Assembly: GCA_902783815.1 (NCBI GenBank)
Contig: CACZSM010000227.1
Span: 1 to 7,087, forward strand
Direction: 5' to 3'
Length of the DNA: 7,087 nt
Source of the DNA: an uncultured Ruminococcus sp.
GTDB lineage: Bacteria > Bacillota > Clostridia > Oscillospirales > Acutalibacteraceae
Shown here piece after piece: positions 1 through 5,884 of this stretch; the first letter of the stretch is position 1; each line of letters begins with the position of its first letter. The translations under genes and the position numbers were made by a program. Under the pieces are notes generated by a model, which saw nothing but the letters and a program-made list of their open reading frames with translations, was not told the origin of the DNA and searched no databases.

Positions 1-47
1 GTCAGGTTTACAGCGCTCATTTGATACAATCTGACGAAAAACCTGAC
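1..47. repeat. Inverted repeat with 9-bp perfect arms at the window edge
   Basis: GTCAGGTTT at 1-9 is exactly complementary to AAACCTGAC at 39-47, leaving 29 bases between the arms. The left arm touches the window edge, so the repeat may be longer than seen. It could be part of a small mobile or repeated element, or a folded RNA end of an upstream gene. One frame is open from base 3 to a TAG at 120-122 (39 codons), but the peptide resembles nothing I recognise and such a stretch is easily open by chance. I therefore do not call a gene here. Confidence 0.35.
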
Positions 48-57
48 TGCGCAATAC

Positions 58-81
58 AGGCACTGGATTTAATCAGTGCTT
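58..81. repeat. Short hairpin-forming inverted repeat
   Basis: AGGCACTG at 58-65 pairs with CAGTGCTT at 74-81 (8 bp with one G-T wobble) around an 8-base loop. No T-run follows, so it is a poor intrinsic terminator. Together with the arms at 1-9 and 39-47 it makes the first 81 bases unusually rich in dyads. This could be the remnant of a small repeated element, but only one copy is visible in the window. Confidence 0.35.
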
Positions 82-149
82 CCTTAATAATCCGACGGGT
101 AAGTCATGATAAAGATATATAGATTTTTCTTTATATTTTGTTGAAAATA

Positions 150-179
150 GTAGTTATATAGTACAAAATATGATATAAT
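150..179 (+). promoter_or_regulatory. Probable extended -10 promoter of the GNAT gene
   Basis: A consensus TATAAT lies at 174-179, preceded by TG at 171-172, giving the extended -10 form TGnTATAAT. The -35 region is weak: TAGTTA at 151-156, 17 bases upstream, matches TTGACA at only three positions. A TG extension often compensates for that. The surroundings are very AT-rich, as is usual for sigma-A promoters in Firmicutes. Transcription would start near 185-187, leaving a leader of about 35 bases before the ATG at 221. Confidence 0.6.
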
Positions 180-207
180 GTAGTAAATTATCAGATATAA
201 ATATTTT

Positions 208-213
208 GGAGGA
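208..213 (+). promoter_or_regulatory. Ribosome binding site that fixes the GNAT start
   Basis: GGAGGA lies 7 bases before ATG 221. A TTG at 206 is in frame and would lengthen the protein by five residues, but it overlaps this ribosome binding site and has none of its own. ATG 221 is therefore the better start. Confidence 0.8.
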
Positions 214-220
214 AAATTTG

Positions 221-742
221 ATGAAATTGACACTTGAAACAGAAAGATTACTTTTAAGACCGTTTACAATGGACGATGCAGAAGCAATGTTTTATGGTTG
301 GGCAAATGATCCGGAGGTCACAAAGTATCTGACATGGAATACGCATGAGAGCATAGAAGATACAAAATGTGTTTTGGATATGTGGATAAAGGAATATGAA
401 AAACCGGAGAGGATAAATTTTGCGATTGAGCTTAAGGAAGAAAAGAGTCTTATCGGAGGGATCGATATAGTAGGATATGAAGATAATATTCCGGTAATAG
501 GTTATAATCTGTGTAGAAAATACTGGAACAAAGGATATATGACAGAGGCTTGTAAATGTGTACTGGATTATTTGTTTTCCAAAGGCTATAAGGATGTAAG
601 AATAGATGCGATGGAAGAAAATATCGGTTCAAATAAAGTAATAAAGAAGTGTGGTGGAGTATTGACAGAAACCTATGAGGAATATCTCCCGATGAAAGAT
701 AAAAAAGTAATAATTAACAGGTATCTTGTATCGAAAGAATAA
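221..742 (+). CDS. GNAT-family N-acetyltransferase, RimJ/RimL-like
   Basis: This encodes a 173-residue protein of usual size for a single-domain GCN5-related N-acetyltransferase, which moves an acetyl group from acetyl-CoA to an amine. The N-terminus (LETERLLLRPFTMDDAEAMF) is the typical first strand and helix of the RimJ/RimL-like subgroup. The acetyl-CoA-binding region is around residues 91-112, with the stretch NKGYMTEA standing for the Q/RxxGxG/A loop. The late NxxSxxxxxKxG-type motif appears as GSNKVIKKCGG. No signal peptide or membrane segment is seen, so it should be cytoplasmic. The substrate cannot be told; this subgroup includes ribosomal-protein, amino-acid, antibiotic and small-amine acetylases. 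It has its own promoter and is separated from the next gene by 138 bases, so it is probably a single-gene unit. No terminator is evident after it. Confidence 0.9.
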   Translation: MKLTLETERLLLRPFTMDDAEAMFYGWANDPEVTKYLTWNTHESIEDTKCVLDMWIKEYEKPERINFAIELKEEKSLIGGIDIVGYEDNIPVIGYNLCRKYWNKGYMTEACKCVLDYLFSKGYKDVRIDAMEENIGSNKVIKKCGGVLTETYEEYLPMKDKKVIINRYLVSKE

Positions 743-803
743 TTTATGTAGGTACGATAGTGGAGTATATAAGGGTAACAAAGGACAACATTACATTATG
801 GTT

Positions 804-831
804 TTACAGCATATGATCTCATATCCTGTAA
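804..831. promoter_or_regulatory. Candidate operator or hairpin: 28-bp near-perfect dyad
   Basis: Outer arms TTACAG (804-809) and CTGTAA (826-831) and inner arms ATATGA (811-816) and TCATAT (819-824) are complementary. The only flaws are a C/C mismatch (810 and 825) and the central TC (817-818). It lies in the 138-base gap after the GNAT gene and about 50 bases upstream of the TfoX-domain GTG. The very short centre favours a protein-binding site for a homodimeric regulator over an RNA hairpin, although a cruciform or RNA stem remains possible. No clear -35/-10 pair was found beside it, so its target promoter is uncertain. Confidence 0.45.
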
Positions 832-862
832 GGGTTTAAAGGAATTTTTCGGCTTTAAATAA

Positions 863-870
863 AAAGGAGG
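863..870 (+). promoter_or_regulatory. Strong ribosome binding site for a GTG start
   Basis: AAAGGAGG ends 10 bases before GTG 881. No in-frame ATG with comparable spacing is present, and the first residues after the GTG (MASSKEYFEF) match the usual N-terminus of this family. This supports GTG as the start. Confidence 0.8.
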
Positions 871-880
871 AGCAATACAA

Positions 881-1195
881 GTGGCATCAAGTAAGGAATA
901 TTTTGAATTTGTAATGGATCAGTTATCAGGAATTGAAGGTATTTCACACCGTAAAATGATGGGTGAATACATAATATATTATAAGGAAAAAGTAATAGGT
1001 GGAATATATGACGACAGATTTTTGGTGAAGCCGACGAAATCAGCAAAATCAATTATGCCCGGAGCTTCTTTTGAACTGCCTTATGAAGGTGCAAAAGAGA
1101 TGCTGTTGGTTGAGGATATTGAAAACAGAGAGCTTATTGAAAAGCTGATACCGGCAATGTTCGAGGAACTTCCTCCTGTAAAGAAAAAGAAATAG
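881..1195 (+). CDS. TfoX/Sxy N-terminal-domain protein
   Basis: This 104-residue protein consists essentially of one TfoX N-terminal domain. The recognisable stretch runs from MASSKEYFEFVMDQL through HRKMMGEYIIYYKEKVIGG and DDRFLVKPTKSA to LPYEGAKEMLLVEDIE, and it ends in a lysine-rich tail (VKKKK). Full-length TfoX/Sxy of gamma-proteobacteria is about twice as long, carries a second C-terminal domain and co-activates competence genes with CRP. The short single-domain form, common in Clostridia, has no established role, so a competence function should not be assumed. The protein has no membrane segment or signal peptide. It is preceded by the dyad at 804-831 and followed at once by a hairpin, so it appears to be expressed on its own rather than with the operon starting at 1252. 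Confidence 0.88.
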   Translation: MASSKEYFEFVMDQLSGIEGISHRKMMGEYIIYYKEKVIGGIYDDRFLVKPTKSAKSIMPGASFELPYEGAKEMLLVEDIENRELIEKLIPAMFEELPPVKKKK

Positions 1196-1221
1196 TATGG
1201 GAGGGACAAAGTTCCTCCATA
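1196..1221 (+). terminator. Hairpin directly after the TfoX-domain gene, possible terminator
   Basis: The bases right after the TAG stop fold into a stem of about 11 bp: TATGG, one bulged G, then AGGGAC (1196-1207) pair with GTTCCTCCATA (1211-1221), with one G-T wobble and an AAA loop. The downstream tract (AGAATAATTATAAAAA) is AT-rich but lacks a continuous T-run. It may thus be a weak terminator, an mRNA 3'-end stabiliser or an attenuator in front of the MoxR operon. Position and stem strength support a role in separating the two units. Confidence 0.45.
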
Positions 1222-1251
1222 GAATAATTATAAAAATCGGAGTGAAAAAAG

Positions 1252-2367
1252 ATGGAACAAAAATTTATAAAACCGCCTGTTGAAGTACGCTATAGAGAGG
1301 AACTGGATGCTCTTGCTGCGAATGATACAGGAAGAAAGCCGGAAAACTGGGTATTGTCTCCAAAGGCTGTAAGAACATTTATTTTAGGTTCTTCCAAACC
1401 AGTATCAACGGCGGATGGGAGAAAGATTGAGATACGAAAAAAGTTTTTCGGCAATGACGGACTTGTAGAGAGGTGTATAATAACACTTGCCGGAAGCAGA
1501 GGACTTATGCTTGTAGGAGAACCAGGTACAGCAAAAACCATGCTTTCTGAGCTTTTGTCGGCAGCAATCAGCGGAGTAAGCACGAATACTGTACAAGGTA
1601 CAGCAGGCACTACAGAGGATATGATAAAATACAGCTGGAACTACGCTCTTTTGCTTGCAAAAGGTCCTGTAAAGGAAGCGCTTGTACCATCGCCGCTTTA
1701 TGTAGGAATGTCAAAGGGAATAATTACCCGTTTTGAAGAGATCACAAGAACCCCGGCAGAGATACAGGACAGTCTGATCTCAGTAATGAGTGATAAGGTA
1801 CTGAATATTCCGGAGCTTGAAGATGAAGGTCTGCTGTTTGCCCGTCCGGGATTTAATATAATCGGAACGGCGAATATCCGTGATAAGGGTGTAAATGAGA
1901 TGTCAAGCGCACTAAAAAGACGCTTTAATTTTGAAACAGTTGAGCCTGTAAAGGATATTCGTCTTGAAAAGCAGATCATAATGAATGAAGTAGGAGAGAG
2001 CGCGGCAGCTGACAGGATAGGTATGCCTGTTGATACGGATGTTGCGGAGCTTCTTGCGATGACCTATCATGAACTGAGAGAGGGTATTTCCGATACAGGA
2101 ATAAAGATAGAGAAGCCGTCAGCGGTAATGAGTACAGCGGAAGCGGTATCTGTATATTATCAGACACTTTCAAATGCCTGGTACTATGAGCATTCTGGGA
2201 TGAGTATTGAGGATCTTACCCAGAATCTTGTAAACGCTGTATGCAAGGATACGAAAGACGATCTTGAAAAGCTGAAGGCATATTTTAATACGGTAGTCAA
2301 ACAGAGATCTGAAAAGGTTGGTGGATTATGGAAGGAATATTACACAGCCCGGAAATACCTGAAATGA
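1252..2367 (+). CDS. MoxR-type AAA+ ATPase (YehL-like)
   Basis: This is a 371-residue AAA+ ATPase of the MoxR branch. Walker A is GEPGTAKT at 89-96. The Walker B region is GIITRFEEITRTP (156-168), in which the usual Asp-Glu pair is Glu-Glu (E162, E163). Sensor 1 lies in FNIIGTAN (201-208), and an arginine-finger candidate is in LKRRF (221-225). The expected sensor-2 arginine is not obvious near KPSAVMS (288-294). A pre-AAA extension of about 70 residues and a C-terminal helical lid complete the protein. MoxR ATPases form hexamers and work with VWA partners to remodel proteins or insert metals; a VWA gene lies two genes downstream. ATG 1252 has GGAG at 1239-1242. The 3' end overlaps the DUF5682 gene by up to 40 bases, which suggests translational coupling. 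Size and position match E. coli yehL from memory. The specific client is inferred, not shown. Confidence 0.9.
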   Translation: MEQKFIKPPVEVRYREELDALAANDTGRKPENWVLSPKAVRTFILGSSKPVSTADGRKIEIRKKFFGNDGLVERCIITLAGSRGLMLVGEPGTAKTMLSELLSAAISGVSTNTVQGTAGTTEDMIKYSWNYALLLAKGPVKEALVPSPLYVGMSKGIITRFEEITRTPAEIQDSLISVMSDKVLNIPELEDEGLLFARPGFNIIGTANIRDKGVNEMSSALKRRFNFETVEPVKDIRLEKQIIMNEVGESAAADRIGMPVDTDVAELLAMTYHELREGISDTGIKIEKPSAVMSTAEAVSVYYQTLSNAWYYEHSGMSIEDLTQNLVNAVCKDTKDDLEKLKAYFNTVVKQRSEKVGGLWKEYYTARKYLK

Positions 2368-4727
2368 TACCCTTTGACTATTCACAGAGGATATTATATT
2401 ATCCGGTTCGTCATCATAGTCCAGGATGTTCATTTCACCTTTACAGGGTAATGGAGCAGTATAGACCTGACTGTATTCTTGTGGAGGGGCCGCAGAATGC
2501 AGATAAACTTATACCAGTCCTTACGGATAAGGGAACAGTTCCGCCTGTTGCATTTTATTATTTTTATAAGGACAGTGCAAAATATATAAATGATGAGGAA
2601 GGGGAGTATAAATGCTACTATCCATTTCTGAATACCTCTCCGGAATACAATGCACTATGTTTTGCATCAGAGAACGGAATAGCCTGTGGATTTATAGATC
2701 TGCCGTATGGTGATATACTGATAAATACAGCAGATGAAAAGGGACTTCGTGAGAAAAAGGATATTTCCTCCTACAGCGATGAGCATTATCTTGCTGAAAG
2801 CAGATATATAAATGCTTTGTGCAGGAAAACAGGTATGCGGAGTTTTGAAGAATTCTGGGAGAAGTATTTTGAAATAGATGCGCTTCATATCACAACCGAG
2901 GAATATATCAGGCGTATGTATTATGATTGTTTAATCACAAGAAAGAATACGCCGATCGAAGAAATGATGGCAGATGGCTGCCTTGTCCGTGAGAGCTTCA
3001 TGGCGGAGAACATACTGAAAAAGTCAGAAATGTACAAAAAAATACTTGTAGTAACAGGAGGCTTCCATTCATACGGACTGTATCAGATCATTGAAGGAAA
3101 GGTAAGACCGCAGAAGATCAGACTGCATAGCTTTTCTGATAAGGTACAGGATGTTTATGCGATGAGTTATTCATTTGAAGCAGCAGATGCGCTGAGCGGA
3201 TATTCCTCTGGAATGCAGAACCCAGGATTTTATGATAGGGTATGGAAAAATATTATTGACAGAAAAGAGATCAATAAGGCATATGAAAATGCCTTACTTG
3301 ATACATTGCTGGATTGTGCAAAAGCGTGTGCAAAGGATAAGCTGCTGATAACCATGAGTGATATTTCAGCGGCTGTAACGATGTATCAGGGACTTGCTGC
3401 CATGCGTGAAAAGCGTTCCGCCGGACTGTACGAGTTATATGATAGTGTTGGTACCTGTTTTATCAAAGGAGAAAAAAACGGGTCAAGCGATCTTCCGTTA
3501 AGACTTCTCAGCAGATCAGCGACCGGAAGTGACATAGGTAAGCTCTGTGACAGCGCTGAAAAAGTGCCGATAATAAAGAATTTTGAAGAGCTTTCAAAAA
3601 AATACAAGCTGAAAACAGAAAGTGTTATAGAGCAGAAAATAGAGCTTGAATTATTTGCAAAGCCGATGCACAGAGAAATAAGCCGTTTATTTTATCAGAT
3701 GAGTTTTCTTGACTGTAATTTTGCAAAAAGGATAAAGGGAGCGGATATTATAAATAATTCTGACCGCAGCCGTATCCGGGAGCAGTGGGCATATAAGAGG
3801 ACAGCGGAAACTGATTCAGCGCTTATTGATTCCAGTGCTTATGGAGGTACTGTTGAGGAAGCCTGTACAGTATTGTCGATAAGAAAACTGAGAGATGTGC
3901 AGAAATGCAGTAATGCAGCAAAGCTGTATGTTGAATGTTTCCTTATGGGGATAGATACAACTGAAAAATTTTCAGACAGGATGGAAAATATAATTATTTC
4001 CGATGGTGATTTTTTCTCTATCGGACAAGGTATATATTACTTCAATATGCTTGAGCGGCTGGCGGAGCTATATAAGAGAGATGAGCATAATTCAGAATAC
4101 TTCCTGAAAAAATGCTTTTATAAGGCTGTTTCAATGCTTCCCGATATGATAAATGTAACAGAAGAAAGGTCTGAAGAATGTATCAGGATATGCCGGTTGT
4201 TATATAGTCTTGTAAGCGGTTCTTTGCTGAGTGATGAAGCTGAATTATTGAAAGAATCATTTGTATCAATGACAAAGAAAGCTGATCCTGAGCCTTCGGT
4301 TTACGGCGCTGTACTTGGATTGCTTTACGGAAGTGACAGCAATTATAAAAAAGAAATCAGTTCAGCTGTAAGGGCATATCTTTCCGGATCAAAGGAAATA
4401 CAAAAGCAGGGCGCAGCTTTTTTAAGGGGACTTTTCTCCACTGCAAGAGATATTGTACTTATTGGTGATGAGTTTGTAAAGATAACTGATTCGCTTATAA
4501 AAGGGTTTGAGATGGAGGATTTCATGGAGGTTCTGCCTGAACTGAGGCTGGCATTCAGCTATTTTTCTCCGTATGAAACAGACAGGATAGCCAGGTCAGC
4601 AGCAGAGCTTCATAATGGAGATGCTGAAAGACTTCAAAAAGAAATGAATGTAAACGAGGATGTTTATGCAGCCGGGATACTTCTTGAAAAAGATATACTA
4701 AAGGAAATGAGGTGGGGGAGTGACTGA
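2328..4727 (+). CDS. DUF5682 protein with Tiki/ChaN/EreA-like motifs (YehM-like)
   Basis: This encodes 799 residues from ATG 2328, or 787 from ATG 2364. The first start has AAAAGG about 10 bases upstream. The second overlaps the stop of the ATPase gene as ATGA but has only GGAAA upstream, so the start is undecided. Conserved blocks (numbered from 2328) are RHHSPG at 28-33 with H37, VEGP at 52-55, FIDLP at 122-126, RESFMAENI at 221-229, GGFHS at 244-248, and YSFEAADALSGYSSGM at 281-296. The order His cluster, Glu-Gly, Arg-xxx-Met-Ala, Gly-x-His resembles the Tiki/TraB/ChaN/EreA superfamily of putative metal-dependent hydrolases. From about residue 310 the protein is helical and poorly conserved, ending in what looks like alpha-helical repeats (about 430-799). 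No signal peptide or membrane segment is visible. DUF5682 membership is recognised with good confidence; catalytic activity is inference. Confidence 0.88.
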   Translation: MEGILHSPEIPEMIPFDYSQRILYYPVRHHSPGCSFHLYRVMEQYRPDCILVEGPQNADKLIPVLTDKGTVPPVAFYYFYKDSAKYINDEEGEYKCYYPFLNTSPEYNALCFASENGIACGFIDLPYGDILINTADEKGLREKKDISSYSDEHYLAESRYINALCRKTGMRSFEEFWEKYFEIDALHITTEEYIRRMYYDCLITRKNTPIEEMMADGCLVRESFMAENILKKSEMYKKILVVTGGFHSYGLYQIIEGKVRPQKIRLHSFSDKVQDVYAMSYSFEAADALSGYSSGMQNPGFYDRVWKNIIDRKEINKAYENALLDTLLDCAKACAKDKLLITMSDISAAVTMYQGLAAMREKRSAGLYELYDSVGTCFIKGEKNGSSDLPLRLLSRSATGSDIGKLCDSAEKVPIIKNFEELSKKYKLKTESVIEQKIELELFAKPMHREISRLFYQMSFLDCNFAKRIKGADIINNSDRSRIREQWAYKRTAETDSALIDSSAYGGTVEEACTVLSIRKLRDVQKCSNAAKLYVECFLMGIDTTEKFSDRMENIIISDGDFFSIGQGIYYFNMLERLAELYKRDEHNSEYFLKKCFYKAVSMLPDMINVTEERSEECIRICRLLYSLVSGSLLSDEAELLKESFVSMTKKADPEPSVYGAVLGLLYGSDSNYKKEISSAVRAYLSGSKEIQKQGAAFLRGLFSTARDIVLIGDEFVKITDSLIKGFEMEDFMEVLPELRLAFSYFSPYETDRIARSAAELHNGDAERLQKEMNVNEDVYAAGILLEKDILKEMRWGSD

Positions 4728-5859
4728 AAGGAATGATGCTGATGTACTGAACAGATGGCGGCTTATACTCGGAAAGAATGCTGAGGGACATATAGATTTT
4801 CAAGGAACGGAAAGTGAAACTGACTTGTTCATGAGTATGGAAAGTACGCTGGATTTTCTATATGACATGGAATACGGTGATGATATCATGCGTGCAGGCA
4901 GATCAGGCGGAAGCGGCGCATCTGTTCCGCAGGCTGCAAAATGGATAGAAAAGGTACGCAGACTTTTTCCTAAACGGACAGTGGAAATACTGGAAAAACA
5001 AGCGCTTGACCACTTTGGGCTTACGGAGCTTCTGACGGATAAAAAGGTTCTTTCTCAGATGCAGCCAAACATGGATCTTCTGAAAACTGTCATGCAATAT
5101 AAGCACCTTATGAAAAGTGATGTTCTTATTGAAGCAAGGAGGATAATTCGTAAGGTTGTAGAAGAGCTTACAGAAAAGCTGAAAAGTGAGCTTCGCAGAT
5201 CACTTATCGGAAAGCTGAATCGTAATTTGCCGAGCAATGTCAGATCTATGCGTAATCTGGATATCAAAAAGACGATACGGCGCAATCTTAAAAACTATGA
5301 TAAAGAACAGAATGAAATAATACTGAAAAATGTATATTTCAGCAGCCGGACAAAAAAATACAATAAATGGCGTGTTATAATTGCCGTTGACGAAAGCGGT
5401 TCAATGTTGGACAGTGTAATATACAGTGCAGTTATGGCAGGAATATTTGCTAAGCTGCCTATGATTGAGACGAGGTTAATTATTTTTGATACAGCTGTTG
5501 TTGATCTGAGTGGATATGCAGATGATCCGGTAGAGGTACTTATGGGAGTTCAGCTCGGAGGAGGAACGGATATAAATAATGCCGTATCATACTGTGAGAG
5601 CCTATGTAATAATCCATATGAAACAATATTCGTAGTTGTAACCGATCTTTACGAAGGAGGTAATCCGGGATATCTGCTGAAAACCTGTTCAGATATAATA
5701 AGCAGCGGCAGCAGGATGGTATTTCTGACAGCGCTTGACCGTGAGGCAAATCCGGCATATGATGTTAATTTAGGACAAAAGATTGCAGATATGGGAGCCT
5801 TCGTCGGAGCCATGACTCCTGAGCAGTTAGGTGACTATATCGGAAAAATGATACAATAA
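4720..5859 (+). CDS. VWA-domain protein with intact MIDAS, CoxE/ViaA-like (YehP-like)
   Basis: This 379-residue protein has a C-terminal von Willebrand factor A domain (about 217-379) holding a complete metal-ion-dependent adhesion site: DESGSM (224-229; D224, S226, S228), T283 in GGGTD, and D309 in VVTDLYEGG. The N-terminal 215 residues are helical, and from about 131 to 215 strongly basic. They include NLDIKKTIRRNLKNYD (179-194), a linker typical of CoxE-like VWA partners of MoxR ATPases. Such proteins bind their cognate ATPase and the client through the Mg-loaded MIDAS. GTG 4720 is the only sensible start: the next in-frame Met is residue 38, and the G-rich AGGTGGGGG lies just upstream. 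The gene overlaps DUF5682 by eight bases (GTGACTGA), which indicates coupled translation. Size and position match E. coli yehP from memory. Confidence 0.9.
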   Translation: MTERNDADVLNRWRLILGKNAEGHIDFQGTESETDLFMSMESTLDFLYDMEYGDDIMRAGRSGGSGASVPQAAKWIEKVRRLFPKRTVEILEKQALDHFGLTELLTDKKVLSQMQPNMDLLKTVMQYKHLMKSDVLIEARRIIRKVVEELTEKLKSELRRSLIGKLNRNLPSNVRSMRNLDIKKTIRRNLKNYDKEQNEIILKNVYFSSRTKKYNKWRVIIAVDESGSMLDSVIYSAVMAGIFAKLPMIETRLIIFDTAVVDLSGYADDPVEVLMGVQLGGGTDINNAVSYCESLCNNPYETIFVVVTDLYEGGNPGYLLKTCSDIISSGSRMVFLTALDREANPAYDVNLGQKIADMGAFVGAMTPEQLGDYIGKMIQ

Positions 5860-5868
5860 CACATCAGC

Positions 5869-5876
5869 AGGAGGTG
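5869..5876 (+). promoter_or_regulatory. Ribosome binding site that decides a TTG start
   Basis: AGGAGGTG is a near-complete anti-16S match ending about 9 bases before TTG 5885. The in-frame GTG at 5876 overlaps the site itself and cannot use it. The first in-frame ATG lies far downstream, beyond the first SWIM motif. The site is 9 bases after the VWA stop, so the fourth gene has its own ribosome loading site instead of relying on coupling. Confidence 0.8.
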
Positions 5877-5884
5877 TGATATTA

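Noticed and set aside
3..122. Possible C-terminal tail of an upstream gene (39 codons, plus strand).
   Set aside because: No recognisable family, short enough to be open by chance, and overlapped by inverted repeats.
835..859. TTTAAAG and CTTTAAA form a 7-bp AT-rich inverted repeat upstream of the TfoX-domain gene.
   Set aside because: Low-complexity arms and an 11-base loop; expected by chance in AT-rich DNA.
881..1195. Calling the TfoX-domain protein a competence regulator.
   Set aside because: Only the N-terminal domain is present and no competence genes or CRP-type sites are nearby.
1290..1610. Minus-strand open frame of 106 codons opposite the MoxR ATPase gene.
   Set aside because: Lies wholly across a gene with clear AAA+ motifs, resembles no family, and has no supporting start context.
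5859..5877. ACAC (5859-5862) can pair with GTGT (5874-5877), partly covering the SWIM gene ribosome binding site.
   Set aside because: Only four base pairs with an 11-base loop; too weak to regulate translation.
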